Assembly: GCA_004195035.1 (NCBI GenBank)
Contig: SGBD01000001.1
Span: 248,001-312,000, forward strand
Direction: 5' to 3'
Source: Candidatus Acidulodesulfobacterium ferriphilum
GTDB lineage: Bacteria; SZUA-79; Acidulodesulfobacterales; Acidulodesulfobacteraceae
Length of the DNA stretch: 64,000 nucleotides
The number at the start of each line of letters is the position of its first letter. The stretch's first letter is position 1. The translations under genes and the position numbers were made by a program. The notes below the pieces were generated by a model, which saw nothing but the letters and a program-made list of their open reading frames with translations, searched no databases and was not told the origin of the DNA. This document shows positions 53,869-61,723 of the stretch, in pieces.

Positions 53869-55581
53869 TTAAATCATGTCTATATAGCCGCAAGGACAGC
53901 TCTCTGCACATTTCTTACAGCCGTTGCAGGTTTCTAAATGAAACTCGAAATGCTGTCCTTTCGGCAGTTTTTTTACCGCGCTCTGAGAACAGTATTCGAA
54001 ACAGCTTCCGCAGTCGAAACACATACCACAGCTCATACATCTCTTTGCCTCTATAATTAATTCATTCATGCCGAGATTGTTTAAAATCCCGTCGAAATCT
54101 TTAACTCTGGCCAAAGGGTCCCTCGAAGTTCTTTTCTGTCTTTCGGAAGTCTGAAAATATGCAATATACATATTTTTGCCTTCCCTGTTTACCGCGTCGC
54201 CGTATTTAATGACCGTTCTTTCGTCTTTCTTTACGGATTCTCCGCTCAGTTTCCGATGTATGGAATATGCCGCATATCTGCCCATTCCTATAGCATCGGT
54301 AACCAATCCGAATTTTAATATATCTCCCCCTGCAAAAACCTTATCTTCGTTGGCTACTAAATAATTATCGTCAACATTTAAAAACTCGTTGTTCGAATTT
54401 TTGGTTAAATTTTCCAGCCCTTTATAATCAGGCTTCTGACCGAAAGAGTATATCAATGTATCAAGTTTAAGATTAAGTTCCCGTCCGCCTTCTATTATTA
54501 TCGGATGAACTCTGCCTGAAGCATCTTTTTCGGAAAGCTTCATTTTTTTCAATCGCACTGCCGTTGCTTTTCCGTTTTCCGTAATAATTTCGTCTAAAGC
54601 AAACAGGAATTCGAATTTAATCCCTTCGGCATAACCTTCCTTTACCTCAACGGAACCTTTTTCTTCTATTTCGGAAACATCGTTTAAGGTTCCTTTATTA
54701 TAGATAAAGGTTACATTGGCGCCCAGCCTTCTTGACACCATTCCCGCATCCATAGCGCTGTCGCTTCCGATAACAACTACTTCTTTCCCTGCGTCTTTAA
54801 TTTCGCCCGAAGCTGCTTTCTGAAGAAATTCTACTCCGGCATAAACATTAGGGGCATCTGCTCCGTTCATCTTCATTTTTATAGGTTCATGCGTACCTAT
54901 TGCGACAAATACCGCATCAAATTCGGATTTAAGTTTATCCATCGCAATATCGGTTCCAATATTCACCCCTGTTTTTATTTCGACGCCGAGATTTTTAATT
55001 CTTTCGACCTCTGCATCTATAATGTCTAACGGAAGCCTGAAACTGGGTATGCCGTATCTTAGGTATCCTCCGGCTTCAGGGAATTTTTCGAATATCACGA
55101 CATTGTATCCCCTGATAGCTAAGTGATAGGCGGCAGAAAGCCCCGCGGGTCCGCTTCCGATAATTGCAATCTTTTCCTTTCTCGGAATATCCGTTATTTT
55201 TTTAAATTGAAGATTATTTTTTATACCGTAATCTCCCACAAACATTTCGATTGCGTTTATCGCTACCGGCTTGTCCTTATGCTTGCGGTTACATTCATCT
55301 TCGCAGGGATGAGGGCAAACCCTTCCCGTCGTGGACGGTAAAGGATTTGACTCGGTAAGCATATAAAACGCTTCCTTAAGAGACTCGTCGACTGGTCTTT
55401 CGTAAGACTCGCTTTGGGCGATGAACTGGATATAATTCCTTACTTTCGTGCCGTTAGGACAGGTATCCATACAGGGCGGCTTCTTTTCGACATATTTAGG
55501 CCTGTAAGGCGATTGCGACATCCCCGATGCGCCCGTCTGTGAAACATTTAACGGTTTTTTAACTTTTTTTAATTCAAGCAT
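53869..55581 (-). CDS. dsrL: DsrL, NAD(P)H:acceptor oxidoreductase
   Basis: Iron-sulfur flavoprotein related to the small subunit of glutamate synthase, working with DsrAB. An N-terminal cysteine region (CMDTCPNGTKVRNYIQ; CPHPCEDECNR) is followed by the FAD motif IIGSGPAGLSAAYHLA (about residue 140), a pyridine-nucleotide motif VVVIGSDSAMDAGMVSRRLG, and a C-terminal ferredoxin part ending CNGCKKCAESCPCGYIDMI. At 570 residues it is shorter than the 655-residue Allochromatium protein, as in the DsrL group found outside classical oxidisers. It sits between dsrD and dsrC. Confidence 0.93.
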   Translation of the reverse strand: MLELKKVKKPLNVSQTGASGMSQSPYRPKYVEKKPPCMDTCPNGTKVRNYIQFIAQSESYERPVDESLKEAFYMLTESNPLPSTTGRVCPHPCEDECNRKHKDKPVAINAIEMFVGDYGIKNNLQFKKITDIPRKEKIAIIGSGPAGLSAAYHLAIRGYNVVIFEKFPEAGGYLRYGIPSFRLPLDIIDAEVERIKNLGVEIKTGVNIGTDIAMDKLKSEFDAVFVAIGTHEPIKMKMNGADAPNVYAGVEFLQKAASGEIKDAGKEVVVIGSDSAMDAGMVSRRLGANVTFIYNKGTLNDVSEIEEKGSVEVKEGYAEGIKFEFLFALDEIITENGKATAVRLKKMKLSEKDASGRVHPIIIEGGRELNLKLDTLIYSFGQKPDYKGLENLTKNSNNEFLNVDDNYLVANEDKVFAGGDILKFGLVTDAIGMGRYAAYSIHRKLSGESVKKDERTVIKYGDAVNREGKNMYIAYFQTSERQKRTSRDPLARVKDFDGILNNLGMNELIIEAKRCMSCGMCFDCGSCFEYCSQSAVKKLPKGQHFEFHLETCNGCKKCAESCPCGYIDMI

Positions 55582-55645
55582 TGTTTATCCTCGTTAATCC
55601 TAGAATATATTTAAGATTTAAAATTTTAATAAAATATTATCAAGT

Positions 55646-55876
55646 TTATTCGGGAAGGGTCAGGAAGCTTCCGCCTGCATATCCATAAACCAGCCTGCCA
55701 TCGTCCATTATTTCTTTCAAGGCTCCCTTAATATCTTCCTTAGATACGCCCTCGGCGGCAAATTCTTTTTCCATCTCTTTTACTATATCGACAGGCTTGA
55801 ATCTTTTTTTGCCCACGTACTCTTTAACAAGCCCGATAATTTTCTCTTCTATTTTATGTTTTGTTTCATCGGTCAT
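55646..55876 (-). CDS. dsrD: DsrD, activator of dissimilatory sulfite reductase
   Basis: A 76-residue winged-helix protein (DIVKEMEKEFAAEGVSKEDI, then GRLVYGYAGGSFLTLPE for the wing). DsrD is found mainly in organisms that reduce sulfite, where it speeds up DsrAB. It follows dsrB after 24 bases, the classical place. Its presence next to dsrL and dsrEFH is the notable feature of this operon. Confidence 0.95.
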   Translation of the reverse strand: MTDETKHKIEEKIIGLVKEYVGKKRFKPVDIVKEMEKEFAAEGVSKEDIKGALKEIMDDGRLVYGYAGGSFLTLPE

Positions 55877-55900
55877 GATATTTTCCTCTTTAAATTTATA

Positions 55901-56986
55901 TTAAAATCTTGCATGGGACGAATAATTCATACTCGTTTCGGCAAGCCTAAAATCATCGACATGGTATTTTGTAAATTCAAATCCCGTTATTTTAAAGAAC
56001 CTCGACCAGCCGATTCTTTCTATCCATTCTATGACTCTTTCGCCCGGCTCGGCTCCTTTTTTGTACGCTTCCAGTATCGTCTTTACCGCCTGAACTGCCT
56101 TATCCCATCTTGGCGGCTCATTAGGTATAAAAGGAACGACTAATTTGGAAAAAGTGGGTTTTGTTCTTGCATTGGAAACCTTTCCGCCTACCCATATCGA
56201 AAGTCCGTCATTCTCGGCATCGGCTATCGGCATTGCAGGACATACGGTATAACAGCTTCCGCAAAACACGCACGTTTCCTCGTTGACTCTGACCGACTTC
56301 TTGTCGCCGACCATTTCGGGTCTTATAGAATTTGTCGGACATGCGGCAATCGTGCTTGGAACTTCGCAAAGATTAACAAGCCTTTCGTGATTAATTTTCG
56401 GGGGTTTTCTATGAGTTCCCAATATAGCTATATCGGACGAAGCAACCGAACCGCACATATTTAAACAGCATGCAAATGCTATTCTGACTTTTGAAGGAAG
56501 CTTATCTTCGACAAAATATTCATACAGTTCGTCCATTACCGACTTTACCACGCCTGATGCATCGCTTGCAGATGTATGACAGTGGACCCAGCCCTGGGTG
56601 TGAACTATATTTGCAACAACATTGCCGATACCGCCGACATTATAGCCTAATTTTTCAAGATCTTTTTTTAACGGTTCGATATTTTTTTCATTTTCTAATA
56701 AAAATTCGACATTATTTCTTGTGGTAAATCTTAGATATCCTCCGCAATATTTATCCGCCATATCGCTTATATCGCGAACAAAACCACTGCTGACCAATCT
56801 CGGCGAACCCATTCTTACTGTATATAGCTTATCCCCATTTTCTGCGACATGCACCATAGTACCAGGATCCAATATCTCGTGGTATGCCCATTTGCCGTAA
56901 TTTTTTTTAATCATGGGGGACAGATAATCATGATAATCATGAGGACCCACATCAGTTATTCTTTTTTTCTTGACCTCTTCCGGCAT
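55901..56986 (-). CDS. dsrB: Dissimilatory sulfite reductase beta subunit
   Basis: Catalytic subunit carrying functional sirohaem-[4Fe-4S] with DsrA. The cluster region includes [10 protein letters not shown] and [11 protein letters not shown], and an inserted ferredoxin domain has [15 protein letters not shown] (about residues 238-252). The start chosen ([11 protein letters not shown]) has GGAGG five bases upstream; the longer TTG start would contain that site. 361 residues is normal. It lies 68 bases from dsrA. Confidence 0.98.
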   Translation of the reverse strand: MPEEVKKKRITDVGPHDYHDYLSPMIKKNYGKWAYHEILDPGTMVHVAENGDKLYTVRMGSPRLVSSGFVRDISDMADKYCGGYLRFTTRNNVEFLLENEKNIEPLKKDLEKLGYNVGGIGNVVANIVHTQGWVHCHTSASDASGVVKSVMDELYEYFVEDKLPSKVRIAFACCLNMCGSVASSDIAILGTHRKPPKINHERLVNLCEVPSTIAACPTNSIRPEMVGDKKSVRVNEETCVFCGSCYTVCPAMPIADAENDGLSIWVGGKVSNARTKPTFSKLVVPFIPNEPPRWDKAVQAVKTILEAYKKGAEPGERVIEWIERIGWSRFFKITGFEFTKYHVDDFRLAETSMNYSSHARF

Positions 56987-57054
56987 AAAAACCTCCAAAT
57001 TTATATATGGCAACTTTAATTAATAAAATTAAATTAAAAAATAAATATAAATAA

Positions 57055-58251
57055 TTATTCTGCGCCTGCTTCTTCGTCTTCAAACTTTATAAAAGGATTG
57101 CTTCTGGGTTCCCTGACCATATCGATTGTCGGTTCGAGTCCTATTCCTTCGAGGAAGGTGACAAGCCCAACCCTTGCAATAAGTTCGCCTATTCTTTCCC
57201 TGCTGACGCCGTATTCATCCCAGAATTCCCACATATTGCTTATTAATCCTTTAAGCCATTCATAGTCGTTTTTGCTGTCTTCATGAACATCGTAGAAAGG
57301 AATGAGCATCATGCCCATTCTCGGACCGGTAACTAACGGAGCTTTCGCTCCTATTAAAATCGATAAGCCTTTCTGGTCTCCCGATTTAAGCGCCTTAGGC
57401 ATCTCGTTTATACAATGCATACATTTAACGCAGTTAGAATCGTCTATAACAAGATTTTCTCCTTCAAACCACATACATTTTGTGGGACATTTATCTAACA
57501 CGTATTTCTGGACGTTAAATTTTTTAACGTAATTTTTTACTTCACCCTGATTTATTTTTATATTATCCTGCCATGTTCCGATAAATGCCAAATCTGACCT
57601 TGATGCCGCCGCGACGCAATCGTTTGCGCATCCCGAAAATTTCATTTTAAATTTATAATTGAACGACGGCCTGTGCAATTCATCCTGAAAAGCATGGGTT
57701 AAGTCATAGCATATCTGGAGAGTGTCATAGTTTGCAAATTCGCATCTCGCAGGTCCGACACAACAAGACGGGGTACGAAGATCCGAGCCGCTGCCGCCAA
57801 GGTCGAATCCTAATTCTGCGCTTTTTTGAAATAGATCTTCGGCATCGGCCTGTGTAAGGCCCAATATCTGAATATCGCCGGTTGACCCGTGAAAATTAAA
57901 AAGCCCGCCGGCATGCTGGTCTGCTATATCAGCCAATTTTCTCAGAACATCGGAATTATAAAAAAAACCTGATGTCTGGTTTAGCCTGATTGAGTGGCAT
58001 TCCTTGACGCCCGGATATTTTTCCGGAAACTCCGAGAATCTTCCTACCATTCCGGCGCCGTATCCCCTGACGCCCGCCATGCCTCCGTGTTTCCAGTGGG
58101 TAATTTTATCCCTGTAAGATTCTTCGACCTGCCCTAAAAGATCTTCAGTTCTTTCGCTCTTTTCGGCCGCCCTTTCCATTTCTCTAACAAAACTTATCCA
58201 CTTCCCCTTTTTAAGTTCGTCAAGAAGCGGAGTTTCATGTTTTTTACCCAT
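57055..58251 (-). CDS. dsrA: Dissimilatory sulfite reductase alpha subunit
   Basis: Alpha subunit of the sirohaem sulfite reductase that converts sulfite to DsrC-bound or free sulfide, or sulfide/persulfide back to sulfite. Sirohaem-cluster cysteines are in TPSCCVGPARCEF (about residues 168-180) and FSGCANDCVAA (about 210-220). The ferredoxin domain has CPTKCMWF and CVKCMHCINEMP. 398 residues is typical. GGAGG lies four bases before the ATG. It is the first gene after the dsr promoter. Confidence 0.98.
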   Translation of the reverse strand: MGKKHETPLLDELKKGKWISFVREMERAAEKSERTEDLLGQVEESYRDKITHWKHGGMAGVRGYGAGMVGRFSEFPEKYPGVKECHSIRLNQTSGFFYNSDVLRKLADIADQHAGGLFNFHGSTGDIQILGLTQADAEDLFQKSAELGFDLGGSGSDLRTPSCCVGPARCEFANYDTLQICYDLTHAFQDELHRPSFNYKFKMKFSGCANDCVAAASRSDLAFIGTWQDNIKINQGEVKNYVKKFNVQKYVLDKCPTKCMWFEGENLVIDDSNCVKCMHCINEMPKALKSGDQKGLSILIGAKAPLVTGPRMGMMLIPFYDVHEDSKNDYEWLKGLISNMWEFWDEYGVSRERIGELIARVGLVTFLEGIGLEPTIDMVREPRSNPFIKFEDEEAGAE

Positions 58252-58346
58252 AAAACCTCCTTTAAAAAAAAATTAAAAAGACATTTTAAAAAAACGCTAA
58301 ACGCTAACTTAAATAATTTTTACTTAATTAATTAAGATAAGTCTTA

Positions 58347-58397
58347 GCAAAGCGACATGCACCTGCCGCATATATAACGCTGAGGTGCGAGGCTTTT
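58347..58397 (-). promoter_or_regulatory. Structured 5' leader of the dsr operon
   Basis: On the minus strand an outer stem (AAAGC with GCTTT), a GC-rich middle stem (GCACCT with AGGTGC) and a possible inner helix with GCG/TGC arms form one long hairpin, the only GC-rich stretch in a 243-base gap. It begins about 35 bases after the predicted start of transcription and ends about 100 bases before dsrA. It matches no riboswitch I know. It may be a stabiliser or a regulatory RNA element. Confidence 0.5.
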
Positions 58398-58432
58398 TGT
58401 CTTGTAGGTTAATGAACTAAATGTATTATTTC

Positions 58433-58462
58433 CTTATAATCTTTTTACTCCTATATTGTCAA
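58433..58462 (-). promoter_or_regulatory. Strong sigma70-type promoter of the dsr operon
   Basis: Minus strand TTGACA is followed by TTATAA after 17 bases (or TATAAG after 18). It lies between the dsrN/cobB stop and dsrA. No equally good promoter is visible until sat, so dsrA to dsrH may form one transcript. Confidence 0.7.
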
Positions 58463-58494
58463 GAAAAAAATTCTTTATGTATAAAAAATTAACA

Positions 58495-59967
58495 TCATTT
58501 TATTTTTAAAAAATCTTTTTTAACTTCTTTTTTATTTTCTTTTACAAAAGATACCCAGTTTTTAAACCATTTGGGTGCGGAAGGAGAAAATATATGCGTA
58601 TAACTTGCAATCATATTTTTATAAATAATACCGTCGCTTGCTCCGTTTACCCCAAATCCTTTTTTCACATTAAAGACAAAATCCATGTTATCCGGCGATG
58701 GTGTTTCTAAAAATGAATGATGGAACTCGTGTCCTTTAATAAATTTAATCTTATTAAACCATAGCCTGCTATTTTTATCGTAAAAGGCAGGCGTTAATTT
58801 GGTGTAGCCATGCCCTTTAGGTTTTTTCGTTAATTTTACATCGGCATCTATTGCTCCGGTCATTTCGCATACGATATCGCTGTAGGAAATGCTTTTACAA
58901 AGATACATAAGTCCGCCGCACTCGGCATAGACAGGAAGACCCGTTTCAATCTTTTCCCTTATATCTCTTCTTAAATCAATGTTTGACTCTAAATCCCTGC
59001 AGAAAATTTCCGGGAAGCCTCCCCCTATATAAAGGGCGTCAATATCGGGCAGACGGCCATCTTTAAGCGGAGAGAATTTGATTATCTCGCAACCCAAATT
59101 CTCAAGCGCTTCAATATTTTCATTATAATAAAAATTAAATGCATTATCGTAAGCAAGACCTATTTTGACTGTGTTTCGGACATTCCTTGCTTTATTCTTT
59201 TTCCGAAATAAAGAAGGTAAATTTTTAATGCCGCCGTAAGATTTGCCCGCAATTTTTGAAATCTTTATAATGCCATCTATATCGATATAATCTGAAATTT
59301 TAGAAGACATATTGGAAACAAAATTTTCGATGTCTTCGGCGGAAAGCGTAGATAAAAGGCCGAGATGCCGTTGTTTTATGGAAAATTCAGGGTCATTCGG
59401 AACATTACCGATTACCTTAAAATCGGTATAATAATTAATTGCTTTGATTAAATTTTTTTCATGCCTTTTACTGTGCACCCTGTTAAGAATTATCCCTTTT
59501 ATATTTACATCCTTGTCAAAGTTTTGAAACCCTAAAATAAGCGGAACAACCCCCCTGTTTAATTCCCCTACATCGATTAAAAGAATTACGGGGATGTCCA
59601 GGAGCTTTGCCATCTCCGCATTAGAAGATTTTCCGTATATGTCAAAAGAGTCGTGCAGCCCATGATTCCCTTCGACAATGCTAACATCTGAATTAAGCGA
59701 ATATTCTAAAAAGTGCTTTTTAATTTTATTTTTGGACATAAAATAAAAATCCAGGTTATAGCAGTTTTTACCCGTAGCCGTGCTTAACCACATTGGATCT
59801 ATAAAATCGGGGCCCTTTTTAAAGGGTTGAACTATAAGCCCTCTATCCCTAAGCAGCCGCATTATAGCTATAGAAATGGTTGTTTTGCCAGAATTCCTTT
59901 TTGCCGCAGAGATGTAAAATCCGTTGATGCGGTTATTTTTTTTGTTATTGCCGGTAATATCATTCAT
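58495..59967 (-). CDS. dsrN: Cobyrinate a,c-diamide synthase family protein (DsrN, sirohaem amidase)
   Basis: Glutamine-dependent amidotransferase of the CobB/CbiA family. The N-terminal ATP domain has AAKRNSGKTTIS (residues 21-32) and the C-terminal type I GATase domain has the nucleophile Cys350 in VYAECGGLMYLC. In dsr operons this protein (DsrN) amidates sirohaem for DsrAB; elsewhere it acts in cobalamin synthesis. Position just upstream of dsrA favours DsrN, though a cobalamin role cannot be ruled out since cbiX occurs in this window. It overlaps the small gene upstream by eight bases. Confidence 0.88.
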   Translation of the reverse strand: MNDITGNNKKNNRINGFYISAAKRNSGKTTISIAIMRLLRDRGLIVQPFKKGPDFIDPMWLSTATGKNCYNLDFYFMSKNKIKKHFLEYSLNSDVSIVEGNHGLHDSFDIYGKSSNAEMAKLLDIPVILLIDVGELNRGVVPLILGFQNFDKDVNIKGIILNRVHSKRHEKNLIKAINYYTDFKVIGNVPNDPEFSIKQRHLGLLSTLSAEDIENFVSNMSSKISDYIDIDGIIKISKIAGKSYGGIKNLPSLFRKKNKARNVRNTVKIGLAYDNAFNFYYNENIEALENLGCEIIKFSPLKDGRLPDIDALYIGGGFPEIFCRDLESNIDLRRDIREKIETGLPVYAECGGLMYLCKSISYSDIVCEMTGAIDADVKLTKKPKGHGYTKLTPAFYDKNSRLWFNKIKFIKGHEFHHSFLETPSPDNMDFVFNVKKGFGVNGASDGIIYKNMIASYTHIFSPSAPKWFKNWVSFVKENKKEVKKDFLKIK

Positions 59968-60295
59968 CTTGCTTCCTGAGTTCTTTTATTTTTGAAATTA
60001 GATTGAGCTTGTAAGAAGAAAGTTTTTTACCTTCGGTATCTTTGTGTTCTATGGAATATATCCTTTCGGTTCCAAGAATGAATAAGGAAAATTCGTATTC
60101 CGCGGATTTTTCTTTGTCGAAATAGTGCTGATGAAACGCAAATTCATCATCTTCTTCAATTATTTTACTTATGTAAAACACCTCGAGTTTTGCCTGTAAA
60201 GGGAGGCCGTCGAAATATTTAAGCAATTCCAGGATATATTTTTTGCTCAGTTTGGTAATCTTTAAGATATAATCTAAATCATATTTAAATTTCAT
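59960..60295 (-). CDS. Unknown 111-residue protein upstream of dsrN
   Basis: Soluble, charged, mostly helical at the N-terminus (MKFKYDLDYILKITKLSKKY), then strands with many acidic residues around IIEEDDEFAFHQHYFDKEKSAEYEF. No cysteine, no signal peptide, no family recognised. The frame stays open upstream, but that part is the tRNA-Ser remnant, so the ATG at MKFKYD is the probable start. Its end overlaps dsrN by eight bases, which suggests coupled translation and a possible role with sirohaem or DsrAB. Confidence 0.6.
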   Translation of the reverse strand: MKFKYDLDYILKITKLSKKYILELLKYFDGLPLQAKLEVFYISKIIEEDDEFAFHQHYFDKEKSAEYEFSLFILGTERIYSIEHKDTEGKKLSSYKLNLISKIKELRKQDE

Positions 60296-60298
60296 AAA

Positions 60299-60455
60299 AT
60301 GACGGGATGGCGGAGAGAGAGGGATGAGCACTTCAGCAGACACAAAAGCCTTGCTTTTGTAAACGCCTGCTTACGTATCTTACGGACGCTAAAAGCGACA
60401 AACCCCTTTGCGCCCTTCGGGCTTCGGGGGTTCGAACCCCTCTCTATCCTGTCAT
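60299..60455 (-). pseudogene. tRNA-Ser 3' fragment within an inverted-repeat block
   Basis: Positions 60308-60325 repeat the last 18 bases of the tRNA-Ser gene (acceptor and CCA end). About 100 bases of foreign sequence follow, made of successive small perfect hairpins (ACAAAAGC/GCTTTTGT, CGTA/TACG, CGCT/AGCG, GCCC/GGGC), and then GGGGTTCGAACCCC and CTCTCTATCC. The block ends ATGACGGGAT and ATCCTGTCAT are inverted (nine of ten), as in a MITE. It cannot make a tRNA. Confidence 0.6.
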
Positions 60456-60501
60456 AATCAAATGTACTTATTAATTTATTAATTAACTTTATTATCATAA
60501 C

Positions 60502-60593
60502 TGGCGGAGAGAGAGGGATTCGAACCCCCGGTAAGCTTACGCCTACAATTGATTTCGAGTCAATCGCCTTCAACCGGACTCGGCCATCTCTCC
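60502..60593 (-). tRNA. tRNA-Ser (anticodon CGA)
   Basis: Complete class II tRNA of 92 bases including an encoded CCA. The acceptor GGAGAGA pairs with TCTCTCC, the anticodon arm ATTGA-CTCGAAA-TCAAT gives anticodon CGA (codon UCG), the variable arm GTAGGC-GTAA-GCTTAC forms a 6-bp stem, and the T arm has GGTTCGAATCC. It lies between the unknown gene and a TlpA-like gene, followed in tandem by damaged copies. Confidence 0.97.
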
Positions 60594-60594
60594 G

Positions 60595-60854
60595 TTAAAA
60601 AATAATACTTTATATATATTTATATAATCGTAAATTAAATTCCATATTTCATATTGATGGCGGAGAGAGAGGGATGAGCTTCGCTGAACTCCGTTTCCGA
60701 ACCCCCGGTAAGCTTACGCCTACAATGAGCTACGCTGAACTCCGTTTGATTTCGAGTCAATCGCCTTCAACCGGACTCGGCCATCTCTCCGTTAAAAAAT
60801 AATACTTTATATATATTTATATAATTGTAAATTAAATTCCATATTTCATATTGA
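60595..60854. repeat. Tandem spacer repeats of the tRNA-Ser cluster
   Basis: The AT-rich spacer starting TTAAAAAATAATACTTTATA and ending CCATATTTCATATTGA occurs at 60595-60657 and again at 60791-60854 with a single difference (ATCG for ATTG). It separates the tRNA copies and marks the duplicated unit of about 200 bases. Confidence 0.85.
60658..60790 (-). pseudogene. tRNA-Ser copy interrupted by two 21-nt inserts
   Basis: The sequence equals the intact tRNA-Ser except for two near-identical insertions. GAGCTTCGCTGAACTCCGTT plus T (60676-60696) lies in the T loop, and the same element with A in place of the first T (60727-60747) interrupts the 3' side of the anticodon stem. Acceptor ends and CCA are intact. 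Unless the inserts are removed from RNA, it is not functional. Confidence 0.8.
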
Positions 60855-60938
60855 TGGCGGAGAGGGAGGGATAAGCTACGCTGAACTCCGTTTGATTTCG
60901 AGTCAATCGCCTTCAACCGGACTCGGCCATCTCTACCG
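60855..60938 (-). pseudogene. Truncated tRNA-Ser copy with one 21-nt insert
   Basis: The variable arm and T arm are missing and replaced by one copy of the same element (60873-60893). An extra base interrupts the acceptor stem (GGTAGAGA for GGAGAGA). The upstream 60 bases repeat the spacer before the previous copy almost exactly, showing tandem duplication of a tRNA-plus-spacer unit. Confidence 0.8.
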
Positions 60939-60955
60939 TTTTTAAAAAAAATTAT

Positions 60956-61516
60956 TTAACTTGCCTTATTTAATTTACCGAATTCGTAACTCAAATAGCC
61001 CCTCGGTATTTCTCCCGTAAAATGCGCAACGACATATCCATTTTTATTTATAATAAACGATTGCGGTATTTCATATATATTCCCGTATGCTTTTTCGATA
61101 GAATAATCTGCCATGCCTATCGGATAAGTTATGATGCCGCCTTTAAAGGTTTTTACAAAATGCATCACATATTTTTTCCCCTGATTATTAACGGAAAGGC
61201 CGATAATTACAAAACCGTCTTTTTTATGCAATTTATAAAATTTTTCAAGCCTTGGTATTTCGTCCCTGCACGGGGGACACCATGTGGCCCAAAAATTTAC
61301 GAGAATAATTTTGCCTTTATAATTTTTAAGGGATAGAACCATGCCCTGATAATTTAAACTCGGGACAGAAAATTGGGGAGCCTTCACCTCGCTCCCTGAC
61401 TTTTTAACGCCGTTTTTCCATAGCAAAGAAGGCGCTTTAACTACTAAAATAGAAACGACGACAACCGCCGCCACAAAAATTAAAGCCTTAAAAATTTGAG
61501 AATATTTTCTATCCAT
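60956..61516 (-). CDS. TlpA/ResA-type membrane-anchored thiol-disulfide reductase
   Basis: Thioredoxin-fold protein with an N-terminal signal-anchor helix (about residues 10-27) and a periplasmic domain. The redox motif WCPPC has Cys80 and Cys83 in NFWATWCPPCRDEIP, and the cis-proline is in YEIPQSFII. Such proteins reduce apocytochrome c or other periplasmic disulfides. No ccm genes are nearby, so the partner is not known. 186 residues is normal. Confidence 0.9.
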   Translation of the reverse strand: MDRKYSQIFKALIFVAAVVVVSILVVKAPSLLWKNGVKKSGSEVKAPQFSVPSLNYQGMVLSLKNYKGKIILVNFWATWCPPCRDEIPRLEKFYKLHKKDGFVIIGLSVNNQGKKYVMHFVKTFKGGIITYPIGMADYSIEKAYGNIYEIPQSFIINKNGYVVAHFTGEIPRGYLSYEFGKLNKAS

Positions 61517-61723
61517 TATTTATTAAATCCCCCTTATATCTTATGCTTAAATATATTTAATTAATAATTTACTTTTGTAAATTTTAACATAATCTTACAT
61601 TATTATCAAAAAATTATTAATGCAATTTTTATTGGCCTTTAATTAATTTTTAAAATTTTAATTTTTATGATATATTAATCTAAAACTAAAGTTAATTGAC
61701 AAAAGAAGCGGAGGTCTTATTTG

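Noticed and set aside
55901-57013. dsrB with the upstream TTG start
   Set aside because: The GGAGG ribosome binding site would be inside the gene; the ATG five bases after it is a better start.
60292-60573. Minus-strand open frame of 93 codons across the tRNA-Ser region
   Set aside because: It translates the intact tRNA and the tRNA remnant block; its residues (GSNPRSP type) are the usual nonsense reading of tRNA 3' ends.
60344-60955. CRISPR array suggested by repeated units around tRNA-Ser
   Set aside because: The repeats are tRNA copies and their spacer, only two or three of them, with no unique spacers of constant length and no cas genes.
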